From positions 105,163,906 to 105,227,905 of the forward strand of contig OY804577.1 of the NCBI GenBank assembly GCA_963680875.1: a stretch of DNA of 64,000 nucleotides. The letters are read 5' to 3'. The translations under genes and the position numbers were made by a program. The stretch is from Bathymodiolus brooksi (lineage: Eukaryota > Mollusca > Bivalvia > Mytilida > Modiolidae). Shown in pieces: positions 35,170-47,540 of this stretch (position 1 is its first letter; each line of letters starts with the position of its first letter). The notes below the pieces were generated by a model, which was not told the origin of the DNA, ran no database searches, and saw only the letters and a program-made list of their open reading frames with translations.

Positions 35170-38100
35170 CCAAATAACTCCACATGGTCTGGGTCCAGAA
35201 CAACCAAATAACTCCACGTGATCTCCGTCTAGAACAACCAAATAACTCCACGTGGTCTGGGTTCAGAACAACCAAATAATTCCACGTGGTCTGGGTTCAG
35301 AACAACCAAATAACTCCACTTTGTCTGGGTCCAGAACAACCAAATAACGCCACGTGGTCTGGGTTCAGAACCAAATAACTCCACTTTGTCTGGGTCCAGA
35401 ACAACCAAATAACGCCACGTGGTCTGGGTTCAGAACCAAATAACTCCACTTTGTCTGGGTCCAGAACAACCAAATAACTCCACGTGGTCTGGGTCCAGAA
35501 CAACCAAATAACTCCACGTGGTCTGGGTCCAGAACAACCAAATAACTCCACTTTGTCTGGGTTCAGAACAACAAAATAACAGCACGTGATCTGCATCTAG
35601 AACAACCAAATAACTCCACGTGGTCTGGTTCCAGAACAACCAAATAACTCCACATGATCTGGGTTCAGAACAACCAAATAACGCCACGTGGTCTGGGTTC
35701 AGAACCAAATAACTCCACGTGGTCTGGGTCCAGAACAACCAAATAACTCCACATGATCTGGGTCCAGAACAACCAAATAACAGCACGTGATCTCCGTCTA
35801 GAACAACCAAATAACCCCACGTGGTCTGGTTCCAGAACAACCAAATAACTCCACATGATCTGGGTCCAGAACAACCAAATAACAGCACGTGATCTCTGTC
35901 TAGAACAACCAAATAACTCAACATGGTCTGGGTCCAGAACAACCAAATTATTGCACGTGATCTGCATCTAGAACAACCAAATGACTCCACTTTGTCTGTG
36001 TTCACAACAACCAAATAACTCTACATGGTCTGGGTCCAGAATAACCAAATAACTCCACTTTGACAGGGTCCACAACAACCAAATAACTCCACTTTGTCTG
36101 GGTCCACAACAACCAAATAACTCCACATGGTCTGGGTCCACAACCAAATAACTCCACATGGTCTGGGTCCACAACAACCAAATAACTCCACTTTGTCTGG
36201 GTTCACAACAACCAAATAACTGCACATGGTGTGGGTCCAAAACAACCAAATAACTCCACATGGTCAGCGTCCAGAACAACCAAAAAACTCCACATGGTCT
36301 GGGTCCAGAACAACCAAATAACTCCACGTGGTCAGCGTCCAGAACAACCAAATTACTGCACGTGATCTGCGCCTAGAACAACCAAATAACTCCATATGGT
36401 CTGGGTCCAGCACAACCAAATGACTCCACGTTTTCTTGGTCCAGAACAACCAAATAATTCCACATGATCTGGGTCCAGACAACCAAATAACTCCACGTGG
36501 TCTGGGTTCAGAACAACCAAATAACTCCACGTGGTCTGGGTCCAGAACAACCAAATAACTCCACTTTGTCTGGGTCCAGAACAACCAAATAACAGCACGT
36601 GATCTCCGTCTAGAACAACCAAATAACTGCACGTGGTCTGGTTCCAGAACAACCAAATAACTCCACATGATCTGGGTCCAGAACAACCAAATAACTCCAC
36701 TTTGTCTGTGTCCAGAACAACCAAATAACTCCACTTTGTCTGGGTTCAGAACAACCAAATAACTCCACTTTGTCTGGGTTCAGAACAACCAAATAACTCC
36801 ACTTTGTCTGGATCCAGAACAACCAAATAACAGCACGTGATCTCCGTCTAGAACAACCAAATAACTCCACGTGGTCTGGTTCCAGAACAACCAAATAACT
36901 CCACATGATCTGGGTCCAGAACAACCAAATAACTCCACATGCTCTGGGTTCAGAACAACCAAATAACTCCACTTTGTCTGGATCCAGAACAACCAAATAA
37001 CAGCACGTGATCTCCGTCCAGAACAACCAAATAACTCCACGTGGTCTGTGTTCAGAACAACCAAATAACTCCACGTGGTCTAGGTCCAGAACAACCAAAT
37101 AACTCCACTTTGTCTGGGTCCAGAACAACCAAATAACAGCACGTGATCTCCGTCTAGAACAACCAAATAACTCCACGTGGTCTGGTTCCAGAACAACCAA
37201 ATAAATCCACATGATCTGGGTCCAGAACAACCAAATAACAGCACGTGATCTCCGTCTAGAACAACCAAATAACTCCACGTGGTCTGGGTCCAGAACAACC
37301 AAATAACTCCACTTTGTCTGGGTCCAGAACAACCAAATAACAGCACGTGATCTCCGTCTAGAACAACCAACTAACTCCACGTGGTTTGGTTCCAGAACAA
37401 CCAAATAACTCCACGTGGTCTGGTTCCAGAACAACCAAATAACTCCACATGATCTGGGTTCAGAACAACCAAATAACTCCACTTTGTCTGGGTTCAGAAC
37501 AACCAAATAACTCCACGTGGTCTGGGTTCAGAACAACCAAATAACTCCACTTTGTCTGAGTCCAGAACAACCAAATAACGCCACGTGGTCTGGGTTCAAA
37601 ACCAAATAACTCCACGTTGTCTGGGTCCAGAACAACCAAATAACTCCACGTGGTCTGGGTCCAGAACAACCAAATAACTCCACTTTGTCTGGGTCCAGAA
37701 CAACCAAATAACTCCACGTGGTCTGCGTTCAGAACAACCAAATAACTCCACGTGGTCTGGGTCCAGAACAACCAAATAACTCCACTTTGTCTGGGTCCAG
37801 TACAACAAAATAACAGCACGTGATCTGCATCTAGAACAACCAAATAACTCCACGTGGTCTGGGTTCAGAACAACCAAATAACTCCACGTGGTCTGGTTCC
37901 AGAACAACCAAATAACTCCACATGATCTGGGTCCAGAACAACCAAATAACAGCACGTGATCTCCGTCTAGAACAACCAAATAACTCCACGTGGTCTGGTT
38001 CAAGAACAACCAAATAACTCCACATGATCTGGGTTCAGAACAACCAAATAACTCCACGTGGTCTGGGTCCAGAACAACCAAATAACTCCACGTGGTCTGG

Positions 38101-39759
38101 GTTCAGAACAACCAAATAACTCCACGTGGTCTGGGTTCAGAACAACCAAATAACTCCACTTTGTCTGGGTCCAGAACAACCAAATAACGCCACGTGGTCT
38201 GGGTTCAGAACCAAATAACTCCACTTTGTCTGGGTCCAGAACAACCAAATAACTCCACGTGGTCTGGGTTCAGAACAACCAAATAACTCCACTTGGTCTG
38301 GGTCCAGAACAACCAAATAACTCCACTTTGTCTGGGTCCAGAACAACCAAATAACAGCACGTGATCTCTGTCTAGAACAACCAAATAACTCCATATGATC
38401 TGGGTTCAGAACAACCAAATAACTCCACGTGGTCTGGGTCCAGAACAACCAAATAACTCCACGTGGTCTGGGTCCAGAACAACCAAATAACTCCACATGA
38501 TCTGGGTTCAGAACAACCAAATAACTCCACGTGGTCTGGGTTCAGAACAACCAAATAACTCCACTTTGTCTGGGTCCAGAACAACCAAATAACGCCACGT
38601 GGTCTGGGTTCAGAACCAAATAACTCCACTTTGTCTGGGTCCAGAACAACCAAATAACTCCACGTGGTCTGGGTTCAGAACAACCAAATAACAGCACGTG
38701 ATCTCCGTCTAGAACAACCAAATAACTCCACGTGATCTGGTTCCAGAACAACCAAATAACTCCACATGCTCTGGGTTCAGAACAACCAAATAACTCCACT
38801 TTGTCTGGGTCCAGAACAACCAAATAACAGCACATGATCTCCGTCTAGAACAACCAAATAACTCCACGTGGTCTGGGTTCAGAACAACCAAATAACTCCA
38901 CTTTGTCTGGGTCCAGAACAACCAAATAACTCCACGTGGTCTGGGTTCAGAACAACCAAATAACTCCACATGATCTGGGTCCAGAACAACCAAATAACTC
39001 CACTTTGTCTGGGTTCAGAACAACCAAATAACTGCACAAGGTCTTGGTCCAGAACAACCAAATAACTCCATGTGGTCTGGGTTCAGAACAACCAAATAAC
39101 TCCACCTTTTCTGGGTCAAGAACAACCAAATAACTCCACGTGGTCTGGGTTCAGAACAACAAATAACTCCACTTTGTCTGGGTCCAGAACAAAAAAAAAA
39201 AAGGATGAGTAACACAGACCCCACCAAAAACCTGGGTAAGCAGTTCCTGATTTAAACTTATTTTATTGTTCATAATAACAACAAATGGATCAGACACAAG
39301 TTTTACAACTTAGAAATGTCTTCTCCGCTAGTTACATCAATTTACATATAATCAGAACAGCATTAATTACATAATAATAACATATTTGTTCAGAATATGA
39401 AGACGAATAAAAAAAAATAAAAAATACAATAGAACGAAAAATGCAAATTTCAAAGGTCGATGAAAAAATGGCAAGTCGAGCACACCTCAAAGACCATTCT
39501 TAAACACGTGGTGTATGTGTGTTGCATACTTGGATCGTATTACGATTAGACATAGTTTATATGTTGGGATTTAATTAATTCATGGAGATCTTGCATAGGT
39601 AAGTACAATTTGAACTGAATAACACATGTATATTTCATCGACCTTTGACACGTCAATCAATCAATACCCCACAGCGCGACCAAGAAAAGAATATACATAC
39701 ATGTAGAAGTACATAATGTTGACAATTGTCAATAACGTTATACATGTTGACTTGTTAGT

Positions 39760-42150
39760 TCAAGCGAAACGCCGTGTATCTTTTATGTATTTTTGTACAC
39801 ATGAAAATATAAACGTGTTTATTTCTACAGACAGGTCATCATTTCCAAATAACAAAATATCGATATTTACCGGTAGACCCCCCATATCAAGCATATTTAA
39901 TTCAATGATCATGTTATTTCTAAGTAAATTGAATTTATTACAATATAATAGAAAATGCTCGGAACATTCGTTTTTATATCCACATGAACAAGAAGCACTA
40001 GGCACCAACTTCGATTTAAATAAATCGCTGTTCAGAGAACTACATTTATTTCTAAGCCTAGCATGCAATACACTAAGATATCGGTCTCCAAAAGAAAAGT
40101 AAGAAGGTACAGTTTTCGGTTGAAAATATTTTTGTTGCAATTTGGATTTAAAAGACGGGAGTGTCGGCAGTTGACGAAGGTTCAGATCTAGAGTGTTCCA
40201 TAATTTAATCGTAGTGGGAAAATAAGACTGTTGATATGTAGATAATCGGTATGATGGTTGTGAAATATTAAGTCTGTTCCTTAAATTATAATTATTAGTG
40301 TCAGCGACTGTAGGTGGTACTAATTCTGTTAAATAATCAGGTACTTGACCGTTGACGATTTTATAAAATAGCACCAATTTTCTTACCTCCCTTCTAGTTT
40401 TCAACTTTTCCCACCCCGTCTCGATATAAATAGAATGTATACTGGCAAACGATGGTAATCCCGTAACAATACGCGCAGCTTCAAGTTGTACTTTTTCTAA
40501 TCTGTCCGAATTTGTTTGTCCACAATTATCCCACACTTCAGATGCATATTCCAATACAGGTCTAATAAATGTTAAATAAATTTTTTCTAAGCAATTTCTG
40601 TTAAGACGGTATTTTAATTTTCTGAGTACATTAAGTTGTTTCGAAGCTGATTCAATTAATTTGTCTATGTGCTTAGTCCACTTACAGTCGCTGCTGAATA
40701 CAATCCCTAAATGTTTGTGTGTATGTACTGGATCAATAGTTGTTTGGTCAAAATTAAATGTTAAATTACATTCAACCCCATTGACATTAAAAATAATAAT
40801 TTCAGTTTTGGTGGGATTAAACTTTAATAACCACCTGTTTGACAATTTTTTCAGGTGATTCAGATCTGTATTAATCATATTTCTTAGTGTGCTTTCATCT
40901 TGTGCTATATGTCCAATAGACGTGTCATCAGCAAAAAGACGACCTAGACCTACTATCTCATCAGTAATATCGTTTATGAAGATCAAGAACATTAAAGGAC
41001 CCAATACTGACCCCTGAGACACACCCGCATGCAAATGACCAATCCTGGATAAAGCATCTTTTATCATAACCTTTTGAGTACGGTTAGAAAAATAACTTTT
41101 TAACCAACAAAGCAGATCACCTTTAATACCATATTTGCCAAGTTTATATAAAAGTGATTTTACCCAAACTGTATCAAATGCTTTGCTTATATCAGCAAAT
41201 GTAACGCTGGTCACTTGTTTTGCCTCTAATGCAAGTAATATTGTATGATACAACTCTATTAGTTGATGACTTGTAGAGTGACCTGGTATAAATCCCGACT
41301 GGAACTTGTATAATAGTTTATTTTCAAGTAGGTGATTAAACACATGCTTGAAAATTATTTTTTCCAGCACCTTACTTACACAAGAAAGTAAAGAAATAGG
41401 TCTATAGTTAGACGGTAAAGATTTGTCCCCATTTTTAAACAAAGGGATTACATGGACGATTTTCCAGTCCGATGGAAATACTTTTTCACGTAAGGATTTA
41501 TTAAATAAACTACACAATGGTTTCGATATCTCCTCCTTTACAGACACCAACATCCTATTACTAATTATATCGGGACCAACAGCTTTAGTAGCATTAAGAG
41601 TACATAACATATCGATTACTTCTTGTTCAGTAACGATAACTTGGGATATAATATTTTCACATCTGTCATGAAAATCTGGCAAGACAGCATCATCGTCGTT
41701 CAACTTGGTAATCGAGCAAAAATATTTGTTCAAAACATTGGATTTCTGAGTGGCATCATATGCCAAATTAAAATTATTGAATGGATCATGAAGTGGAGGT
41801 AACTCATTCGTAGAGCGGTTATTTTTAAGTAACATGTGAATTGTTTTCCAATACATTTGGCTATTTACTGTTTTGAGATCATCAAGATGTTCGTTAATAT
41901 TATCGTAAAACCGTTGTTTCGCCTGTTTCTTTAAGTTATTAAATTTGTTTCTTTGTGTTTTAAATTTTTTTTCGGCTGTTTCCGTTTTCGTCCTAAAAAA
42001 TATTTGCCGTAGTCTGTCGCGTTTACGCGATTCACGCCGTAAATTCGAATCGAACCAAACTTTATCATCACTACGAATAGTTACCTCCCTTGTAGGAATG
42101 CACGTTTTTGCTATATTAAGAAATGTTTTAGTAAAGTTTAAAATGCCGAG
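39760..42150 (-). CDS. Non-LTR reverse transcriptase, C-terminal part of the retrotransposon polyprotein
   Basis: The frame is open from about 42150 to the stop at 39760; the first ATG, at 41856, is internal. Numbering from that ATG: NATKAVGPDIIS (88-100), SNYRPISLLSCVSKVLEKII (149-168), SVTFADISKAFDTV (217-230), GVSQGSVLGPL (278-288), catalytic FADD (308-311), then thumb/C-terminal region. Residues about 623-639 hold a C-x-C...C...H...C cluster (CSCGYKNECSEHFLLYC), typical of the C-terminal knuckle of this group. It performs target-primed reverse transcription in intact relatives. Upstream of 41856 the frame gives a basic Lys/Arg-rich linker joining to the endonuclease, which is one base out of frame. 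Confidence 0.88.
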   Translation of the reverse strand, partial: LGILNFTKTFLNIAKTCIPTREVTIRSDDKVWFDSNLRRESRKRDRLRQIFFRTKTETAEKKFKTQRNKFNNLKKQAKQRFYDNINEHLDDLKTVNSQMYWKTIHMLLKNNRSTNELPPLHDPFNNFNLAYDATQKSNVLNKYFCSITKLNDDDAVLPDFHDRCENIISQVIVTEQEVIDMLCTLNATKAVGPDIISNRMLVSVKEEISKPLCSLFNKSLREKVFPSDWKIVHVIPLFKNGDKSLPSNYRPISLLSCVSKVLEKIIFKHVFNHLLENKLLYKFQSGFIPGHSTSHQLIELYHTILLALEAKQVTSVTFADISKAFDTVWVKSLLYKLGKYGIKGDLLCWLKSYFSNRTQKVMIKDALSRIGHLHAGVSQGSVLGPLMFLIFINDITDEIVGLGRLFADDTSIGHIAQDESTLRNMINTDLNHLKKLSNRWLLKFNPTKTEIIIFNVNGVECNLTFNFDQTTIDPVHTHKHLGIVFSSDCKWTKHIDKLIESASKQLNVLRKLKYRLNRNCLEKIYLTFIRPVLEYASEVWDNCGQTNSDRLEKVQLEAARIVTGLPSFASIHSIYIETGWEKLKTRREVRKLVLFYKIVNGQVPDYLTELVPPTVADTNNYNLRNRLNISQPSYRLSTYQQSYFPTTIKLWNTLDLNLRQLPTLPSFKSKLQQKYFQPKTVPSYFSFGDRYLSVLHARLRNKCSSLNSDLFKSKLVPSASCSCGYKNECSEHFLLYCNKFNLLRNNMIIELNMLDMGGLPVNIDILLFGNDDLSVEINTFIFSCVQKYIKDTRRFA

Positions 42151-42704
42151 TTAATATCAATTTCTGCATCAATCACGTTTTCCCAGTCTGTTTCAATTAT
42201 TTTGTTTTTCATAAGTAAATAGTCCCCCCTCTTATAATCCCAGATGGTACGCTGAAAGGTTTTCCTGTTACAATAGCCACAGTCTATACTGACATAAGTG
42301 CCGTCATGGTCACTTATTTCCCTGTCAATAGGTATTGTATCACAATCAATAACCGGTATTGAATCGGTAATTAAAATTGGGTCCAATAGAGACGTGTTGC
42401 CTGATCGTGCGTCGAAATGTGTAGGTTTATTTATTATATTAACTAATCCGTTGATGACAAGAATGTCATTAACGTTATGAGGAAGATTACCAAGAAAATT
42501 TTTGTTCATATCTCTCAAACAGATAATATTATTATTCTCATCATGAGCCTGCTTAAGCATATGATCAAAATATTGCCAGTAATAAATATGAGATTGTCTC
42601 TCAGATCTGTAATTTATATTTATTAAAATATTATGTAATTTTGTCTTAAGCTCGTACCACATACTTTCAACATGTTCATGTTCTAAATCCAACCTCCTAG
42701 TCAA
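42138..42704 (-). pseudogene. Endonuclease domain, C-terminal part (frameshifted on both sides)
   Basis: Contains MNKNFLGNLPHNVNDILVIN, INKPTHFDARSGNTSLLDPI and ISDHDGTYVSIDCG, the DxN, TH..R and SDH signatures of an apurinic/apyrimidinic-type endonuclease. Here the expected GDMN is RDMN. One base shift separates it from the N-terminal half (near 42730) and another from the reverse transcriptase (near 42145). Confidence 0.8.
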
Positions 42705-42706
42705 AT

Positions 42707-43219
42707 TTACACAACTTTTATGATAGTAATAATTCCACCCCCTCTTGAATCCCTATTTTTCCTACTTGGTGTTTCAAAACCCTCGATAATATTATCGCTG
42801 TCTAATACTTGATTATCTAGATGGGTCTCAGTAAAAAATACAATATCGAACTCTTCGATAATTTCAGCTATATAATTAAGTTTATTTCTGAGACTTCTAA
42901 TGTTGCAATGGAAGATGGACAATATATTTTCATTCGCAATATTGGATGTGCCTCCTGGGCCAGGGTTTATTTCAACATCGCCAGATAATAACAATAAGCT
43001 GATGAGAAGCAAGTTAAATGAGATAACAGAGTATGTAGATCTGAACCTGGTCAACGCAGTCCTACATAAGGCATGTACATATAATATTAACCAATGTAAA
43101 ATGTCATATAAATCGAAAGATACAATCAGTTTAACTTTTCTACAACAAGCCATACCTATTTTATGATAAAACAACCCAATTACAATTCTATGTGCTACAA
43201 TATCATTACCCATTATCAA
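42707..43219 (-). CDS. Retrotransposon N-terminus: leader, 2A-like motif and first part of the endonuclease
   Basis: The leader is hydrophobic before the motif (SFNLLLISLLLLSGDVEINP). After it come ILSIFHCNIRSLRNKLNYI and DIVFFTETHL, the N-terminal endonuclease signatures (N of the metal site and the catalytic E). Two in-frame ATGs, at 43219 and 43153. The frame is lost near 42730. Confidence 0.82.
   Translation of the reverse strand: MIMGNDIVAHRIVIGLFYHKIGMACCRKVKLIVSFDLYDILHWLILYVHALCRTALTRFRSTYSVISFNLLLISLLLLSGDVEINPGPGGTSNIANENILSIFHCNIRSLRNKLNYIAEIIEEFDIVFFTETHLDNQVLDSDNIIEGFETPSRKNRDSRGGGIITIIKVV
42956..42979 (-). other. 2A-like (StopGo) motif DVEINPGP
   Basis: Residues 81-88 of the leader ORF match the D-V/I-E-x-N-P-G-P consensus and are followed by G. 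In known 2A peptides the ribosome skips the bond between G and P. Such motifs are described upstream of the endonuclease in some APE-type non-LTR elements of invertebrates. Confidence 0.8.
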
Positions 43220-43311
43220 AAATAAACAACATTACATAAGAAAAATTGGGTTGCTTTATTAGTACATGTAGACAACAGTCATAATACAGGAAAAACATGA
43301 AAATAAACTTC

Positions 43312-45385
43312 AAATGGTCCTGTCTCTTATAAGACACCAATCAATATAAGACTGGTAATATCAAATGGTCCTGTCTCTTATAAGACACCAATCAATATAA
43401 GACTGGTAATATCAAATGGTCCTGTCTCTTATAAGACACCAATCAATATAAGACTGGTAATATCAAATGGTCCTGTCTCTTATAAGACACCAATCAATAT
43501 AAGACTGGTAATATCAAATGGTCCTGTCTCTTATAAGACACCAATCAATATAAGACTGATAATATCAAATGGTCCTGTCTCTTATAAGACACCAATCAAT
43601 ATAAGACTGGTAATATCAAATGGTCCTGTCTCTTATAAGACACCAATCAATATAAGACTGGTAATATCAAATGGTCCTGTCTCTTATAAGACACCAATCA
43701 ATATAAGACTGGTAATATCAAATGGTCCTGTCTCTTATAAGACACCAATCAATATAAGACTGGTAATATCAAATGGTCCTGTCTCTTATAAGACACCAAT
43801 CAATATAAGACTGGTAATATCAAATGGTCCTGTCTCTTATAAGACACCAATCAATATAAGACTGGTAATATCAAATGGTCCTGTCTGTTATAAGACACCA
43901 ATCAATATAAGACTGGTAATATCAAATGGTCCTGTCTGTTATAAGACACCAATCAATATAAGACTGGTAATATCAAATGGTCCTGTCTGTTATAAGACAC
44001 CAATCAATATAAGACTGGTAATAACAAATGGTCCTGTCTGTTATAAGACACCAATCAATATAAGACTGGTAATATCAAATGGTCCTGTCTGTTATAAGAC
44101 ACCAATCAATATAAGACTGGTAATAACAAATGGTCCTGTCTGTTATAAGACACCAATCAATATAAGACTGGTAATATCAAATGGTCCTGTCTGTTATAAG
44201 ACACCAATCAATATAAGACTGGTAATATCAAATGGTCCTGTCTGTTATAAGACACCAATCAATATAAGGTAATATCAAATGGTCCTGTCTGTTATAAGAC
44301 ACCAATCAATATAAGGTAATATCAAATGGTCCTGTCTGTTATAAGACACCAATCAATATAAGGTAATATCAAATGGTCCTGTCTGTTATAAGACACCAAT
44401 CAATATAAGGTAATATCAAATGGTCCTGTCTGTTATAAGACACCAATCAATATAAGGTAATATCAAATGGTCCTGTCTGTTATAAGACACCAATCAATAT
44501 AAGGTAATATCAAATGTTCCTTTCTCTTATAAGACACCAATCAATATAAGACTGGTAATATCAAATGGTCCTGTCTCTTATAAGACACCAATCAATATAA
44601 GACTGGTAATATCAAATGGTCCTGTCTCTTATAAGACACCAATCAATATAAGACTGGTAATATCAAATGGTCCTGTCTCTTATAAGACACCAATCAATAT
44701 AAGACTGGTAATATCAAATGGTCCTGTCTGTTATAAGACACCAATCAATATAAGACTGGTAATATCAAATGGTCCTGTCTGTTATAAGACACCAATCAAT
44801 ATAAGGTAATATCAAATGGTCCTGTCTGTTATAAGACACCAATCAATATAAGGTAATATCAAATGGTCCTGTCTGTTATAAGACACCAATCAATATAAGA
44901 CTGGTAATATCAAATGGTCCTGTCTGTTATAAGACACCAATCAATATAAGACTGGTAATATCAAATGGTCCTGTCTGTTATAAGACACCAATCAATATAA
45001 TATAATATCAAATGGTCCTGTCTGTTATAAGACACCAATCAATATAAGGTAATATCAAATGGTCCTGTCTGTTATAAGACACCAATCAATATAAGGTAAT
45101 ATCAAATGGTCCTGTCTGTTATAAGACACCAATCAATATAAGGTAATATCAAATGGTCCTGTCTGTTATAAGACACCAGTCAATATAAGGTAATATCAAA
45201 TGTTCCTGTCTGTTATAAGACACCAATCAATATAAGGTAATATCAAATGGTCCTGTCTGTTATAAGACACCAATCAATATAAGGTAATATCAAATGGTCC
45301 TGTCTGTTATAAGACACCAATCAATATAAGGTAATATCAAATGGTCCTGTCTGTTATAAGACACCAATCAATATAAGGTAATATC
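43312..45385. repeat. 51/47-bp minisatellite, about 42 units
   Basis: Unit aaatggtcctgtctcttata + agacaccaatcaatataag + actggtaatatc (51 bp). A 47-bp form lacks actg and occurs in runs. A tctctt/tctgtt variant switches partway, so units are ordered in homogeneous blocks. Embedded ttataag is partly palindromic. Confidence 0.96.
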
Positions 45386-46021
45386 CTGTGTTTATATACT
45401 ACCACATGTTTTAAGACCGTTTATATTTTTATTGTGTTGTTAACAAAAGCAGAACACACAAGCATGGTCTAATATATAGCAAAAACAGGAAAATATCTCC
45501 AATGAAACAAAAGGAAGAATGTAAAACATCCATTACGAAATTGTACAATGTCTTCTACAAAAACAACCAAAAGAGCATGTTTCAGCTAAATATTATATAC
45601 TGTTACATATGCACATTCAATCATTTTAGAAAATAAATGGAAAAAAACCATGGGTTTCAAATAATATTTGTTGTGGTTTTTGGGTTTTTTTTTTGTGTGT
45701 CAGTGTGACATTCTAATTTATCAAATTTATCAAATTTATTTTTATATTGTTCTATGATCTTAACATGCAATATATATATTAAAAATCTATACTTAAAAAA
45801 ACAATGTTCCTGTGTATTTTGGAGATTTTAATAATTATCAAAATAAAATGTGTTTTAATGATGATATTAATGAAAATGTACAATGAGGTTTTGTGCTGTA
45901 ACAAGGTTTACCTTTGTCTATAATATATTGTTTAACTTTAAAAAGATATTATTTCCTGAGAGTTATAAATGATGCAACACTGTGTTAATTCATTAAATAT
46001 TGAGATTTGATTTTTTATTGG
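45386..46021. other. Intergenic, nothing recognised
   Basis: AT-rich, with a T10-class homopolymer near 45690. Confidence 0.5.
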
Positions 46022-46292
46022 TTTTTGGTATTTTGTATTTTAACTCCACTTTCAGCAGTATTTCAGCTATATCATGCATATGGCGACCAGTTTTAGTGGT
46101 GGAAGAAGCCGGAGTATCCGGAGAGAACCATCGACCATGGACAAGCAACTGGTAAACTTTATCACTTGCGGCTGCGAGTGGAGTGCACCCTTTTTGTAAT
46201 TTACAAAGCCGGACGCGAACCCACGCCGTATTGTTGATAGGCTTGTATGAGTTGTTGGGTCATCCAACTACCTAACTAATTGAGCTGCCCTT
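46022..46292 (-). mobile_element. SINE family A
   Basis: cagtatttcagctatatcat, acttgcggctgcgagtgg, ctacctaactaattgagctg; same organisation as 22690-22975. Confidence 0.87.
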
Positions 46293-46514
46293 CATTAAAT
46301 ATTGAGAATTCAGTCCCAAAGAAGATTAATTAGTATACACCATTAATGGAAAATTGAAAATGCTTCGTCCATTATGGCAACATGGATTAAAATAGTTTGC
46401 ACTGTTATATTTGTCACTATATATTGTCACTGTTAAACATTCTAAAGTAAACAAGTTTAAATTGATTGGATTGTATTTAATTTAGTAATACCAGGATATT
46501 GTTTGTGACAATCA

Positions 46515-47430
46515 TGTGAGGAGATTCAAGATTTCAAGATTTTATTAGGAGGCTATTGATGTTGGTAGCATTTGTGGAGATTCAAGATTTTATTAGGAGG
46601 CTATTGGTGTTGGTAACATTTGAAGAGATTCAAGATTTTATTAGGAGGCTATTGGTATTGGTAGCATTTGTGGAGATTCAAGATTTTATTAGGAGGCTAT
46701 TGATGTTTTTGACATTTGAGGAGATTCAAGATTTCAAGATTTTATTAGGAGACTATTGATGTTTGTAACATTTGAGGAGATTCAAGATCTCACGATTTCA
46801 TTTGGAGACTATTGATGTTGGTAGCATTTGAGGAGATTCAAGATTTTATTAGGAGTCTATTGATGTTTGTAACATTTGAGGAGATTAAAGATTTTATTAG
46901 GAGGCTATTGGTGTTTGTGACAAGTGAGGAGAATCAAGATTTCAAGATTTTATTAGGAGGCTATAGATGTTTGTAACATTTGAGGAGATTCAAGATTTCA
47001 TGATTTTATTAGGAGGCTATTGATGTTTGTGACATGTCAGGAGGCTATTGATATCTGTGATATTCGATGAGGTTATTGACGTTCGTGATATGTGAGGAGG
47101 CTATTGTTGTTTGTGACAGGAAAAAGGCTATGTTTGTGACATATGAGGAGGCTATCGATGTTTGTGACATGTGAAGAAGTTATTGACATCTGTGATATGC
47201 GATGAGGCTATTAATATGATGTTAGTAATATGTGAGAAGGCATTGATGTTCGTGACATATGAGGAGGCTATCGATGTTTGTGACAGGAAAAAGGCTATGT
47301 TTGTGATATATGAGGAGGCTATCGATGTTTGTGACAGGAAAAAGGCTATGCTTGTGACAGGAAAAAGGCAATGCTGATGTTCGTGATATGTGAGGAGGCA
47401 TTGATGTTCGTGACATATGAGGAGACTATT
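46515..47430. repeat. Degenerate minisatellite, about 48-56-bp units
   Basis: gaggagattcaagattttat + taggaggctattgatgtttg + taacattt repeats to about 47035. It then decays into shorter gaggaggctatcgatg / gtgacaggaaaaaggc phrases up to 47430. Confidence 0.9.
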
Positions 47431-47540
47431 CAAGCTAGAACTTTTATTATCAACACAAATGTATATATAGTTATACAAATAGCAGTGAAAACAATTAGAT
47501 ATGGATAACAAGATGAACTGTGAGCTAATTCTCACTTATG

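Larger units (their letters stand above)
23287..39191. repeat. 34-bp minisatellite, about 470 units (15.9 kb)
   Basis: Consensus unit is ccaaataactccacgtgg + tctgggtccagaacaa. Main variants replace the middle: actttgtctg, acatgatctg, cagcacgtgatctccgtctag, and (mostly in blocks) acatggtctgggtccacaa. Many units carry CACGTG. Since 34 is not a multiple of 3, one peptide pattern (VELFGCS...GVIWLFW...WSYLVVL) appears in all three minus frames. The frame reading TTC TGA closes wherever the unit has ttcagaac in place of tccagaac. Higher-order blocks several kb long recur. It ends in a poly-A run at 39192-39203. Confidence 0.97.
39204..43255 (-). mobile_element. APE-type non-LTR retrotransposon (jockey/CR1-like group), frameshifted
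   Basis: Order on the minus strand: N-terminal leader with 2A-like motif, apurinic-type endonuclease, reverse transcriptase, C-terminal Cys/His knuckle, then about 550 bases of 3' UTR containing aataaaat near 39260. Two frameshifts break the open frame (about 42730 and 42145), so it is probably inactive. Near-complete at both ends. It lies between two minisatellites; the exact ends and target-site duplication are masked by them. Confidence 0.85.

Noticed and set aside
23287..39191. CRISPR-like appearance of regular short repeats, and the many minus-strand ORFs
   Set aside because: Units are directly tandem with no unique spacers, and the organism is eukaryotic. The ORFs are the repeat read in three frames, and most have no ATG at the listed start.
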